This document shows positions 21,996-32,197 of a stretch of DNA of 64,000 nt, one piece after another; position 1 is the stretch's first letter; each line of letters starts with the position of its first letter. Made by a program: the position numbers and the translations under genes. The stretch spans positions 2,046,001-2,110,000 of the forward strand of contig CM066298.1 of assembly GCA_033816765.1 (NCBI GenBank), written 5' to 3'. The notes beneath the pieces are model-generated. The model did not search any database and had not been told where the DNA came from. It saw nothing but the letters and a program-made list of their open reading frames with translations. The DNA comes from Nothopassalora personata (Eukaryota > Ascomycota > Dothideomycetes > Mycosphaerellales > Mycosphaerellaceae).

Positions 21996-23048
21996 ATGTC
22001 CGCGCTCACCAACATGGTGACGCACGCCTCCATACAAGACCGCACACCCGAGTTCCGCAGCATCCTCGCGCAGGCACAGAAGTCTATCGCGCGTCAACGG
22101 AAAGCAGGCGGTGCGCAGGCACAACCACTTCTTTCGCAGCAAAATGGCCAAGCGACACCACCTACGAGGAAACAGCGCTCGGAGTTTGCGCGCAATGCCG
22201 CAGCAATTGGGCGCGGCATATCAGCGACCATGGGCAAGCTGCAGAGGCTGGGAGAGTTGGCCAAGCGGAAGACGCTCTTTGACGATCGGCCGGTGGAGAT
22301 CGCCGAGTTGACCTACGTGATCAAGCAAGATCTGGCCGGTCTGAATCAGCAGATTGGACAGTTACAACACATGCAAAGGCAGACGAATCAGGGCAAACAG
22401 GCGGATCAGGAAGGCGAGCACAACAAGAACGTGGTGGTGCTCCTGCAGGGACGCCTGGCAGATGTCAGCGTGAATTTCAAAGAGGTGCTAGAAGTCCGGA
22501 CGAAGAACATCCAAGCGAGCAGAAGTCGACAAGACAACTTCGTCAGCAGCGTCTCGCAACAGTCACATCTCGGAGATGGACCGGGCAGGACCGACTCGCC
22601 CTTATACGCAACACCGCAACGAGGACAAAGTCCAAGGCCCGCACAATCGAACGGCGCGGACGTCCTATCGCTCGACCCTTCCTCCGATCGTTCCGCCTTG
22701 TACTCGAGTGGTGGAGGCCAAGCATCCCAGCAACAGCTACAGCTTATGGAAGAAGGCAGCTCCAGCAACACATACATCCAGCAACGAGGCGAAGCCATAG
22801 AAGCCATCGAACGGACAATCTCCGAGCTAGGCGGTATCTTCGGCCAACTCGCCCAAATGGTCAGCGAACAAGCCGAGCAAATCCAGCGAATCGACGCCAA
22901 CACCGACGACGTGGTAGATAACGTCGAAGGAGCACAACGAGAGTTGATGAAGTACTGGAGCAGAGTTCAAGGCAACAGGTGGCTAGTCGCCAAGATGTTT
23001 GGGGTGCTGATGATATTCTTCTTGCTTTGGGTTTTGATCGCGGGATGA
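21996..23048 (+). CDS. SED5: Sed5/syntaxin-5 Golgi t-SNARE (Qa-SNARE)
   Basis: A single exon of 350 residues. The N-terminus has the Sly1-binding type peptide region (SIQDRTPEFRSILAQAQK, here ASIQDRTPEF). Residues about 60-180 fit the Habc helical bundle. A Qa-SNARE motif lies at about 260-325 (RGEAIEAIERTISELGGIF to the IDANTDDVVDNVEGAQREL segment, with the zero-layer glutamine in SEQAEQIQRID). A C-terminal membrane anchor follows (VAKMFGVLMIFFLLWVLIAG). Sed5 drives fusion of ER-derived vesicles with the cis-Golgi. An alternative start at 22014 (MVTHAS) would shorten it by six residues and is closer to the usual N-terminus. Confidence 0.93.
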   Translation: MSALTNMVTHASIQDRTPEFRSILAQAQKSIARQRKAGGAQAQPLLSQQNGQATPPTRKQRSEFARNAAAIGRGISATMGKLQRLGELAKRKTLFDDRPVEIAELTYVIKQDLAGLNQQIGQLQHMQRQTNQGKQADQEGEHNKNVVVLLQGRLADVSVNFKEVLEVRTKNIQASRSRQDNFVSSVSQQSHLGDGPGRTDSPLYATPQRGQSPRPAQSNGADVLSLDPSSDRSALYSSGGGQASQQQLQLMEEGSSSNTYIQQRGEAIEAIERTISELGGIFGQLAQMVSEQAEQIQRIDANTDDVVDNVEGAQRELMKYWSRVQGNRWLVAKMFGVLMIFFLLWVLIAG

Positions 23049-23995
23049 TCTGGTACAGGGTCTGGGCATAGCGATGACATTCGTGGGCGGGAGAAGATAG
23101 AGATGAAGCTTCGATGCATATGTCCGGTGTTTCTGGAAAGATGGCTTGGGGCATTGTACAGATATTTGCGGCTTCTTTGAGCATACCTTAGTAATTACAG
23201 CGCAGGACGTTTTTGATTGAGCCCCCCTTCCAGCGCGCATCCACTGCAGGTCTAGTATGCAGGGAGCGTCGCTAAAGTACAATCGGTCTCAGTGCGCGCG
23301 GCGTGGCTTGTTCTACTGCCTGTAGTTGCAGCTGACAGCAAGAGCGCCCACCTAGGTCTCGCACGGCCATGCGTTGTCCTTGACCAGGGGCTGCTCAACT
23401 CATCATCCTCCACGGCGCGGTCCGCATACAGCTCAGCACAACGACTAACGAGCGATTTCGTACACTATGCTATGCCACTTATGCCAATAGGGACGTAACG
23501 CCACTTGAGGCGCAGTCACTTAGCCGTTGACCTCCAAAGTGCCAAAAAATCCCCTACGGGCTACGGCCTCGCGATGCGCACGCAACTCGTTCAATTCGAT
23601 TCGTCATGGCGCGTGACCCGGTCCGGATCATCCCAGAAGCTCTATACCAATATTTCAGCCCTATGTCCAACAATGGTGGAAGCTTTGGTCCCGATGAATG
23701 GCTTCACATTACTGGTCATGATGCGGCCGCTTCATATGTGATCAAGATTCCGTCGGCTGGCTCGGAGCTTGTTTGGGTGGCGAGCATTGTTGTACCGGAC
23801 ATTGCTGGACTAGGGAATTGCGTGGGAATGGAGCGAAGGGCCTCCTAGCGGGAGGGGCTTCCGAGGGAGAGCATTGAGATTGCTGAGACGAGCGTGCCGG
23901 TGCAGGAGTGTAGGTGCGATGTTCCGGCTCAGGCAAGTAGCGAATTGGGCGAGCATGATGTATTCACACGCATTGGTTGCAAAAATTTAACGCAT

Positions 23996-24190
23996 TATCA
24001 CAGGTCGGAGCAGTGTCCGGACCTGGCGAGTTCGTGCAAGTATATTGGGCAATTCGCAAAGACACAGACAACTCTTCCACAACCTCGTACCGGGCTGCAT
24101 TACAGGTTGCAGTTCTCGATCAATTATTGGGGACTTAAGCTAAGGTATCATCGCAGGTCAAAGCAGTGTACGGACCTGGCGTACTTGTGA
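23996..24190 (+). repeat. Imperfect direct repeat, two copies about 150 bp apart
   Basis: Copy 1 (about 23996-24036) and copy 2 (about 24145-24190) share the core caggtc..agcagtgt.cggacctggcg and similar flanks (ttcgtg / cttgtg, then ctcgcaa). They differ at several sites. Origin unknown; possibly an old solo element or local duplication. Confidence 0.5.
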
Positions 24191-25007
24191 GACAGATCGA
24201 GCATCTCGCAATCTAATAAACAATTATTCTACGAGCTCGCACCTGCCTGCCACCTGCGCTGTCTGTCTCCGCGAGAGTACCTCTTCAGTTCACTTCTGGG
24301 ACCTAATGCAACTCTTGCAGGCTGGGCGGAGGCGCTGTGGTCTTGGCTCTGGAGCAAAGTTTACGCGATCTGCATTCCGTTGCGGGCAACATCTAGCAAC
24401 CTTCCTTTTTCGGCTCTACGTCCGGAATGTCGTATTCTCCAAGACGTCGAATAGGTAGGTGATTGCAGCTGACTGCATTACGGTGCCCACCAGCGAGGTA
24501 GCCTAGTTTACCAAGACCTATGGTATCCGCAGTATACCGTTGACTATACCTTGGGCCCAGCGAAAACCCTTCGAGCTGCTAGGCATCATCACTTCCACGA
24601 TGCAGCGTCGCCACAGTAGTTGAGCGGGACCTGAACAAGACGAACAGAAAAATACGCAAAGTCTGCTTGGTAAGTAGGATATCTATGATAGCCTGTTCAG
24701 CAATCATCATCGCCGATATCGCGTCCCATCTTCGCAGCCACCCTACTTCCTTGGCAGGAACTCCTCCGCCAAGTCCCAATCATGCAGCACGTAAACGGTT
24801 CGCACGACAGCCCGACACGCTCCCAAGACGCCGCCCAGGAGCCTATTCTATGCGACTAAGATGCTTGTGCCAGACTTCAAGATAGTGAGGCCTGGATAGG
24901 AAGGTACCATTGCATCAAATTGGCCCATGGTTGTCACACGACAATCAATGCAGGACTTGAATACGGTACGACAGATCATCACTCGCCGTAGTAGGGTAGA
25001 AGGTAGA

Positions 25008-25014
25008 TATAAAG
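25008..25014 (+). promoter_or_regulatory. TATA box of the LVIVD-repeat gene
   Basis: TATAAAG lies 81 bp before the ATG at 25095, followed by a short leader. Confidence 0.5.
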
Positions 25015-25094
25015 TGAAGCGCAGCCTGCGAAGTTAGGTGATTGTGGCTTCCTCCATCTTGATACATACAAAACGTTCGATCTGAGCACCAAAG

Positions 25095-26690
25095 ATGAAG
25101 TTCACCGCAGTCGCTGCAGCTGTGCTGCCTTTGGCTTCAGCCGCCACGTACTCGAAGGAGGAGTATGAGTCTGGTGTTGTCATGGCTGAGATGAGAGCTG
25201 AGAAAGAGGTGAATAGTTTCATGGGTCCTAAATATGAGATTCAAATCGCTGACCTCACCCAGGCACAATGGGCAGCTCACCGTGCTCGCGGCGACTACGA
25301 CTCAAAGAAGTTCAACGGTCAGGGGCCTAAAGGCGATCGTATCAAGTGTGTCGATGGCAAGGCAGATGCTGTCGAGGGAGACCCTTTGCAGACTTTCAGG
25401 TGCAAGGATATTGATATGTATGACTTTAAGTCTCATGCTGAGCTTGGTTCTGCTACTGGAGAGGGATCTGGATCTTGGGGTGAGTCAACGTTCGAAGTAT
25501 TGTCCTCGCCCGCAGGCTGACGACGATCAGGCTGGATCGACAAGGGTTCCCGCCGTGAATTCATCGCCATCGGCCAGGAAGATGGAACGGCATTCGCAGA
25601 AGTCACACAGCAAGGCAAGCTCGTCTACGTTGGCCGTCTTCCACAGCAATCTGCTCCATCTATCTGGCGTGAAATCAAAGTCAACGGCAACTACCTCGTC
25701 GTCGGCTCCGAAGCAGTCGACCACCATGTCCAAATCTTCGACATGCATAAGCTCCTGAACCTGGACCCACAGAACCCAAAGACCTTCAACATTTCAACCG
25801 ACCTCACCGGTCTCTTCAAGGACATGCCAATCGGCCGCTCGCACAACGTCGTTGTCAACGAGGAACTCAACTACGCCGTCGCCGTGGGCTCTGCCCCACG
25901 AAATAGCTCCTGCGCCGCAGGCCTAATCTTCATCGATATGAAAGACCCCTCTAAGCCCTTCTCTCCAGGCTGCGCACCGCAAGACGGTTACGTCCACGAT
26001 GCTCAATGTATCGTCTATCGCGGCCCCGACAAAAAGTACAACGGCCGAGACATCTGCTACGGCTACAACGAAGACACGCTCACAATATACGATGTGACGA
26101 ACAAAACTGGTCCTCAAGCCGCTTCGATTATCTCCCGCACTCCATACAAAGGCGCGTCTTATACGCATCAAGGCTGGGTCTTGGACCCGATGTGGCAAAC
26201 TCATCTCGTGATGGATGATGAACTCGACGAGGGCTCTGTCTCACCTACTCGCGCAAACCCCGAGTCCCCTGCTCTCGATGGCTTTCCCGTTACTTACATC
26301 TGGGACATAACCTCCCTCGAAGCCCCCAAAAACACCGGTTTCTACAAATCCTCTGTTCGCTCCGTGGACCACAACCAGTACGTCTACGACGGGTTGGCAT
26401 ACCAATCAAACTACGGCGCAGGACTTCGAGTTCTCGACGTCAGCACGATCCCAGAGAAGCCTGATGGTTCTGCGGTGGAGGAGATTGCGTTCTTTGATGT
26501 ATATCCAGAGGATGATTTGCTCCCTGGTGGTGGGGCCCCACTATATGCTGGGACTTGGAGCCATTATACTTTCCCAAGTGGGTACATTGTGGTGAATACA
26601 ATCGAGAGGGGCCCTTATGTGGTGAAAATGAGTCAGTTTGCTGGGAGGGGCAAGGGCAGGAGGTATGTGAAGCGTGGACCGGCGATTTAG
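25095..26690 (+). CDS. Secreted LVIVD-repeat (choice-of-anchor B-like) protein
   Basis: Two exons (25095-25479 and 25531-26690) give 514 residues. The 51-bp intron starts GTGAGT and ends GATCAG, phase 1, and the frame continues GSGSWG-WIDKGSRREF. The signal peptide is MKFTAVAAAVLPLASA. The body contains repeated beta-blade motifs of the LVIVD type, e.g. KLVYVGRLP, YLVVGSEAVDHHVQIFDM, AGLIFIDMKDPSKP, and LRVLDVSTIPEKP. Such proteins form beta-propellers and are secreted or surface-bound; no enzymatic activity is established. Several N-glycosylation sites agree with secretion. The splice joins two frames that are each clearly coding, so the model is firm. Confidence 0.85.
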
Positions 26691-27256
26691 GGATCCAAGA
26701 TCGCTGGATTTGTACATAGCGTTATCATTAAGGTGGAAGACTCCCCATACAAGCTGCCCTTAGATTCCGGAATGACTCCCATATCTCGCTGATGTGTCGA
26801 GAACGCCGTTCAGATTGCGGTATGCTGCTTTATAGTGAAGAATATATGGTATGTACTTAGTCATCTTCCGTCAGCACGAAATTGGTTTCCGCCGTCTGCC
26901 GTCCACAGCGGGGCCACCTTTATCTGCAATTGCCTCAAGATGATGGCCCAGTATCTCAAAGCTATAGGTAAAGCAGCGAAGAATTGGCCTCCAATCTTGT
27001 GCGCGGCGGCGAAGGTAGCTCTAGGTCCGTAAGCGTAGCTATTCCCCAGCTATTGTCACGTTATAGTGCCCGAACTTTTACTTTCTTCGGCCATTCCTCC
27101 AGTCTGTTCAATGTCGACAAACACCAAACATCCGTTCCTTGGTAACTCGCTGGCTCAAAGTGGCGAGGTACTGAATAATTGGTCCCGGGCGATTGAGCGT
27201 TTCCAGTCTCGATGTATTCCGCGGATATGGCTCTAGCCAGACGGCGGCCGGGAGGC
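26691..27256. other. Convergent intergenic region
   Basis: Between the 3' ends of the LVIVD gene (+) and the NTF2-like gene (-). Nothing recognisable. Confidence 0.4.
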
Positions 27257-27751
27257 TCAATCCATCCCAGGCACAATTTTCTGATTCGTACACAGCCAGT
27301 CATACCCTCCCTTCTCCGCATTCCAATAGCTCGAAAACACCAGCGTCAAACACATGCTCCTCACAATGCGATCAGGCGTATGATGATGCTTCGCATTGAT
27401 CAAAAGCTCGACGGCCGTAATCTGACCCTTGTCGCCTCTCCGTACCACATGCGGCATAACATCCACCACCTCACACTTCCATCCAGGATTCTTCTTCGCA
27501 TTCTCAGTCAACTGACTTACAAGCTCCGCGCGATTTAAAGACTTGGCCGAATACAACCATCCCGAACTCCGGTGAGAAGGAGCCAGAAAAGTGCTGTAGC
27601 GGTCCCATTCCTTGGTGTTCATGGCGTCGACCATGGCGAGGGGGATGTTCTTGACATGTTCTAGGAGTTTGATCTCTTCGGGATCGTACATGAGTATTGT
27701 TTGGGCGGATTCGGAGCTCCCAGCTTCGGACGGAGGAGGTGTCAGTGACAT
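27257..27751 (-). CDS. NTF2-like / SnoaL-like fold protein (putative)
   Basis: A single exon of 164 residues from an ATG at 27751. After a short Ser/Pro-rich N-terminus, a helix (NIPLAMVDAMNTKEWDRYSTFLAP) is followed by alternating strands (WKCEVVDVMPHVVRRGDKGQ, ITAVELLINAK, SMCLTLVFSSYWNAEKGGYDWLC). This is the cone-like helix-then-sheet layout of NTF2-like proteins, which include SnoaL-type isomerases and many fungal proteins of unknown role. I see no catalytic residues that decide a reaction. Gene confidence is fair; function open. Confidence 0.65.
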   Translation of the reverse strand: MSLTPPPSEAGSSESAQTILMYDPEEIKLLEHVKNIPLAMVDAMNTKEWDRYSTFLAPSHRSSGWLYSAKSLNRAELVSQLTENAKKNPGWKCEVVDVMPHVVRRGDKGQITAVELLINAKHHHTPDRIVRSMCLTLVFSSYWNAEKGGYDWLCTNQKIVPGMD

Positions 27752-28118
27752 TGAGATTGAGCTTGCGCGTCGTCCATCGCCAGGCTCGGCGAGGCGAGAC
27801 GACCTGGTCGGTGTAAAAGTATCTGCCGTGACGGTGCGTGCTTGGAAGTGGATATCGTGCAGGATCGTCAGCGGCGCCGGAGTAAGAGAGAAGTAATGCC
27901 GCGGGGCACTAGGCTAGCGCCGGTGAATGAGAAACATGGATCGGCATAGAAGTGGTTGTGCCAAGGCGTCTGGATCTATATTGGATGGTACAACCTTTGT
28001 CGGACATTTCCCTCTCCCACAGTTGTGGATCACAGAGCGCTCGCATATGCCCACGTCTACACTTGGCCCTATATCACTGCACAAGGTTTGATCCACAATT
28101 TACTCTGCTTCTCAGACA
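27752..28118. other. Intergenic, nothing clear
   Basis: 5' flank of the NTF2-like gene and 3' flank of the next minus-strand ORF. Overlapping short ORFs only. Confidence 0.4.
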
Positions 28119-28709
28119 TCACCTTAGCCTGATTCTGACTCTCGGACGTCGCCCTACCATGCAAATTTGGCATGAACCATACTTCATTATGCTGCAGCCA
28201 GTCCTTCGTACAAAGGGGGGCATATCACCCGGCCGATTGATAATCAAGAAGAATTCCTGCCCACAATACTCGATCCCGGCGAACACGGATCGCTTGATGT
28301 CTGCTGGACAGGACTGGAAGATCGTGGACACAAGCTCGTATCTGTCGATACTCAGCTTCTCCGCAAGTGTCTGAACACCTTCCCGAACGACTTCCCAGAT
28401 ACAGCCCTTGTGCGTGTCAGATGATTGGTATCCGAAGAATCTGGTGATGGCCTTCGTGGCATGCTCGGGCAGGACGCCGGGTTTGGAACTTGGCCCATGG
28501 ATACGATCCCAGATATAGCTGATAAGTTGACTCTGCCCCCTCCTGTTTGGCGTTGCGCTCCGGAGGCCATCATGGCATTCCAAGCTCCGATCATCGATGC
28601 GTGCAAAGTACTGCCGCTCTGCTGGCGAAAGTTTGATCCTTGGCTTGACTTGGTAGTCGATGCAGATGGTATACTCGAGGAACCGTTGGATGTGCTCCTC
28701 CCTACTCAT
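28119..28709 (-). CDS. Hypothetical protein, possibly lacking its upstream exon
   Basis: The ATG at 28709 opens 196 codons; no family recognised. The same frame continues upstream past an in-frame TGA (in a cgt-cag-atg-agc context) into a serine-rich, coding-looking stretch (EKKLLIADSKALAGTSDSTS, ending ENFLSCVR). Either the true start lies further upstream with a very short intron removing the TGA, or the gene has lost its 5' part. No signal peptide or membrane span is visible. Confidence 0.45.
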   Translation of the reverse strand: MSREEHIQRFLEYTICIDYQVKPRIKLSPAERQYFARIDDRSLECHDGLRSATPNRRGQSQLISYIWDRIHGPSSKPGVLPEHATKAITRFFGYQSSDTHKGCIWEVVREGVQTLAEKLSIDRYELVSTIFQSCPADIKRSVFAGIEYCGQEFFLIINRPGDMPPFVRRTGCSIMKYGSCQICMVGRRPRVRIRLR

Positions 28710-28944
28710 GATTTCGTTGCTGGATGTGGGAACTTCTCTCGCTCATCTGACGCAGGAGAGGAAATTCTCAATCACCGCGTCTTCCCTCGATGGTGTCCTT
28801 GCGTCGCTGGAGCTTCCGCTGGTGCTGTCGCTGGTGCCCGCTAGAGCCTTCGAATCGGCAATCAAAAGCTTCTTCTCGGACAGTCGCGCCTCAGAGGTTT
28901 GGTGTACTCGTCGTACTAACATCTTGCTTGATCAATTGCGCGGC

Positions 28945-29097
28945 TTACACTTCTTCGCCACTTCCAGTGCTATCTCCCCGAGCTCCGGAGCCTATACGGC
29001 CGACGTTTGTTTGGACTCTCCAGATGACTACTCCGGCGATGATCGCCAGGAAAAAAATGACCAGAAAGGTTGCAAGGATTCCGACGTAGGCTGGCAT
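28945..29097 (-). CDS. Single-pass membrane microprotein or first exon
   Basis: The ATG at 29097 gives 50 residues: MPAYVGILATFLVIFFLAI begins one strong transmembrane helix, followed by VVIWRVQTNVGRIG and a Gly/Ser-rich tail ending in GEEV. It stands just upstream of the ORF at 28119-28709 on the same strand, so it may be the first exon of a membrane protein, but no splice junction keeps a frame cleanly. It could equally be an independent small protein. Confidence 0.4.
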   Translation of the reverse strand: MPAYVGILATFLVIFFLAIIAGVVIWRVQTNVGRIGSGARGDSTGSGEEV

Positions 29098-29922
29098 TGT
29101 CTTGTGTTGTGAGATGATGATACATTTTGGAGGATCAGTGACGAAGATATGAAGTCTGATCTGAGAAATCCTGAGGACAGACACGTGGTATGAGGACACA
29201 GCTGCTGTACTTACGTTTCCCGACCTTGAGCTGAATTGGATGTTTCGCGCCAAGGAATGCTGTCGATGCTTGCGGTTCTGCATAGCGGTGATCCAGTCAC
29301 TGATTCATAGCATAGCATGTCTCGACCTCAATTGGTGGAGCTCGTGGTGAACCTAACGATCGTTGCGCCTAAGCCAAGGTCCACACGCCTTATGGAGCTT
29401 TTCGAACATCACATCAAACGGGAAAGACCTCTCCAAATGTCCAGCGTTATGCCACGGCCCAGTGTAGCTTATTACAAGAACTTCATTATCATGGCTCGAG
29501 CGTTGTCCACACGAGCAAGGACGTGTTCCTCCAAGTCTGGTGGAGGATAAGGTCTTTCGAGGGGGAGAGCGATTCTCTTCGACATCATTGCATGACTCTC
29601 ATCACAGTCAATGTGACGAAGGGCATGGTATACGGAGGCAATGCTACCAGGGAGGCAATGAGGGAGTGGTATACGGAGGCAATGCTACCACCGAGGCATC
29701 AAGAGGTTCTATGCCTCTTCAAGAACGCGTCAGTATTTGGGTCGGCGATCTTTGCCGAGGTGGATGACTTGATGACTAAGGAGCACGGCGAAATATGATC
29801 TCCGTCCGCCGTTGCACAGTGGTTGTCGTTTGGGAACGACTTGTCCCTGTTCTTTCGTACAGTATCACCATCACGAGGCCGGTATCCTTGCGCTTCATTC
29901 TCGATTCCGCCCACGATGCATT
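29098..29922. other. Divergent promoter region with a short tandem duplication
   Basis: Between the small membrane ORF (-) and the DUF3431 gene (+). Holds the direct repeat at 29626-29690; no gene supported. Confidence 0.4.
29626..29690 (+). repeat. Direct repeat of 24 bp with 41-bp spacing
   Basis: The segment tggtatacggaggcaatgct (plus acca) occurs at 29626-29649 and again at 29667-29690, with related aggcaatg sequence between. It is seen directly and lies 230-300 bp upstream of the DUF3431 start. Confidence 0.8.
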
Positions 29923-31059
29923 ATGCCGCTGCGCAAAGTCATGATCGTACCGTTTCGCCCTACAAACAGCCCTAGGACCCTCTTTCTACTTGTACCTTTC
30001 ATTTTCTTTGTCTATGTCCTCGTTCTCCGTGTCGTGCCGGCATTCCATCACAATGTTCTGGCCCTTCTCGTCCACAGCAAAGCGGCGTACCCTCCGACGA
30101 CCTACGCCGACACCATCACGGTCAACCTCGTGGTAGCGTCGCAAGCCAAGGACGACATCTCCTGGACTTCGAAGCTCTCAATTCCAAATCTCAACATCAT
30201 CCGCTATGTTAGCGATGATCCCAATGCTCAATATCGTCCTCCAGTTCTCAACAAAGGTCGCGAGGCCTTGATGTATCACACCTATCTCTACGACTTCTAC
30301 GATGACCTTCCGGACCTCACCATCTTCACTCACTCCGAGGAGCATCCATGGCACATGGACGGCGTTCTACAGCAGAGCATGTCTGTGGCATTGTCGAGGC
30401 TGAACCTGACCGCTGTGATTGAAAGAGGCTATTTCAATCTCAAGACCGGTTGGAAAGATGCATGTCCCGCATGGATCAATACCACAAAGACATCAGATGA
30501 TTGGCATGTGAGGGAAGAGCCGTTCGTGGCTTCGGCATGGGCTGATAATTTCAGAGACGATCCGCCGGCGCCGGAGATCGTGGCAGGTCCATGTTGCTCG
30601 CAGTTTGCGGTGACTAGGGAGAGAATTCGAAGTAGGGACAGGAGCCAATATGAGTGGAGTCGGGAGTGGTTGAGGATAAGCGATTGGCACGACTACTTCA
30701 CCGGTCGTGTCTGGGAGCACATGTGGCCATGGCTGTTCCTCAGGGAGGCTGTGGATTGTGTGCCAGAGCAGGAAAGCTTGTGCAGGATGTATGGCATATG
30801 CTTCGAGAATGGTGAAAAGTTGGCGAAGTGGGAATTGATGTGGGAAGAGAGGAAGAATGCAACAGAGAGCATGAGCTTCATAAAAGAGGTATGGGATCCG
30901 CGGAAAGTGAAAGAGCAGAGGATAGTGGTGCAGGAGCTCAGCAAATATCTTGATGCGGAGATGGACGATGCTATTAGGCGAGGAAGTGACAAGAAGACAA
31001 GAGCTAGGCTTCTCGCTGGCACGACAGACGTGGAGCACAGTGACGGTCTGGAAACATGA
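29923..31059 (+). CDS. DUF3431 family type II membrane protein
   Basis: From the ATG at 29923 the protein has 378 residues. A short basic N-terminus precedes a signal anchor (LFLLVPFIFFVYVLVLRVV). The lumenal domain has the DUF3431 hallmarks: LVVASQAKDDISW near the start, then IIRYVSDDP, NKGREALMYHTYLYDFYDDL, LTIFTHSEEHPWHMDG, and later GPCCSQFAVTRERI. DUF3431 proteins are common in fungi; their fold and topology suggest Golgi- or ER-resident glycan-related enzymes, but activity is not established. An upstream in-frame ATG (29812) would add 37 residues before the anchor and seems less likely. Confidence 0.85.
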   Translation: MPLRKVMIVPFRPTNSPRTLFLLVPFIFFVYVLVLRVVPAFHHNVLALLVHSKAAYPPTTYADTITVNLVVASQAKDDISWTSKLSIPNLNIIRYVSDDPNAQYRPPVLNKGREALMYHTYLYDFYDDLPDLTIFTHSEEHPWHMDGVLQQSMSVALSRLNLTAVIERGYFNLKTGWKDACPAWINTTKTSDDWHVREEPFVASAWADNFRDDPPAPEIVAGPCCSQFAVTRERIRSRDRSQYEWSREWLRISDWHDYFTGRVWEHMWPWLFLREAVDCVPEQESLCRMYGICFENGEKLAKWELMWEERKNATESMSFIKEVWDPRKVKEQRIVVQELSKYLDAEMDDAIRRGSDKKTRARLLAGTTDVEHSDGLET

Positions 31060-31277
31060 GCCAGCATGTTGGTGTTCACGCACACGTAGGCGGTCATGGA
31101 TAAGACCATGCCTCGATGAAGTGTACCGTGTAACAATTCCCTCCGAACATCTCCTCTGTGGGCAAAATGCAGCGAGACCGATCAACAATTCTTCGGACTG
31201 AGCTGCCATTCGCACGCAGCAAATGCACATCCAATGCCTGAAAGCAAAAGATGGATTTGACGACATTTGTACGAATG

Positions 31278-31401
31278 TGCCCCTGTTAGGAGTCGAACCT
31301 AAGACCTCATCATTACTAGTGATGCGCTCTACCACCTGCAGACGGTTAGATAATTTCGATTGTATTTCAAGAGAGGGTGAGACGTACTGAGCTACAAGGG
31401 C
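31278..31401 (-). tRNA. tRNA-Thr(AGT) with a 52-bp spliceosomal-intron-like insertion in the D loop
   Basis: Without positions 31336-31387, the minus strand folds into a complete 72-nt tRNA: acceptor GCCCTTG paired with CAGGGGC plus A73, D stem GCTC/GAGC, anticodon stem CATCA/TGATG around loop CTAGTAA (anticodon AGT, threonine), T stem TTAGG/CCTAA with loop TTCGACT. The B box (GGTTCGACTCC) is intact. The insertion sits between GCTCA and GTGGTAGAGC, so it breaks the A box. It starts GTACGT, contains CTAAC 16 bp before its end and ends CTGCAG, exactly like a fungal spliceosomal intron. Normal nuclear tRNA introns lie beside the anticodon, so this position is abnormal. The gene may be dead or rescued by an unusual route. 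Confidence 0.8.
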
Positions 31402-31897
31402 GAAGTCTTACTTGTGCAGAATACACAGCCTGTGGTTGGGCGACATGATGTTGCACAGCTGCTACAGCGAATATCTCACTTGGTAGACCGCCAGAACTAA
31501 AAGGGCCATAAACGACGAGAAGACGCCGCAAACACGATGACAGCACCCAATCAGCACGTTGTAATGCTGCAAAGGCCCCATGATACTCGCCTGGTTCTTG
31601 GGTCGAAAAAATTCTGGCTCGGCAACATCCCGGAGATTCACGCACCGTCGAGCTTGGGCAACCCAGGAGCCAAAAAAGAAAAAAAAACATACAACACAGG
31701 GAATTCCCATACGGTCACCCATTATAGTACTAATCCTGCGATTCCGTGCTTGAGTGCGGCAGAGCGAACGGGATGCCCTGTTTTCACGAATCTGTGGTCG
31801 TATGTGCTGTGGGAAGTGTGTAATGTCTTTATAAAGGTATATTGATAGCGACCAACATTCATTGGGCAAATGCAGTTCCTACTAGGCTTGGAATTCC
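31402..31897. other. Intergenic, no gene; short A-rich tract
   Basis: No supported gene. An A-rich tract lies at about 31670-31690. Overlapping ORFs on both strands carry no motifs. Confidence 0.4.
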
Positions 31898-32197
31898 CTA
31901 GTTCTTTGGCTCAGACGTCATTCGCAGAAGCCTCTGCCCCGGAACCCATCCACCATATACTCCATTTGCTTGAGCATAAAGGCATTTCACATCTTCCACC
32001 TCACTTACGAGAGTGGCAAGCTTGACGGACCTTCGATAGCTCATGGCTACGTTTTTCTTTGAGAAATCTTGGAGGCTTTCGAGTGCGATAGGCAAAATGG
32101 TAAAGAGTAGACAGATTAATGACGAGGAGTTTCTTCGAAGAAGTACCAGCTGAGAAAAGTTGATGCTTATTTTTTTCGCTGGCAATGTTGAGTACAT
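31898..32197 (-). pseudogene. Possible HeLo-like N-terminal domain fragment
   Basis: 99 codons. The segment LFTILPIALESLQDFSKKN followed by YRRSVKLATLVSEVEDVKC resembles the start of the helical N-terminal domains (HeLo-like/prion-inhibition type) of fungal NLR-like proteins, where a hydrophobic helix with a central IP is followed by a basic helix and a long amphipathic helix. Nothing continues downstream, so it is at best a fragment. Low confidence. Confidence 0.25.

Larger units (their letters stand above)
23049..25094. other. Two-kilobase gene-poor interval with an imperfect direct duplication
   Basis: No gene supported. A plus ORF at 23606-23848 (80 codons) has no motif. An imperfect duplication sits at 23990-24190. 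The right end carries the promoter of the LVIVD gene. Confidence 0.45.

Noticed and set aside
23606..23848. 80-codon plus ORF
   Set aside because: No recognisable domain, no leader or 3' signals; short enough to arise by chance.
1..31277. Search for a secondary-metabolite gene cluster
   Set aside because: Only a monooxygenase fragment at the edge; no PKS, NRPS, terpene synthase or cluster regulator is visible.
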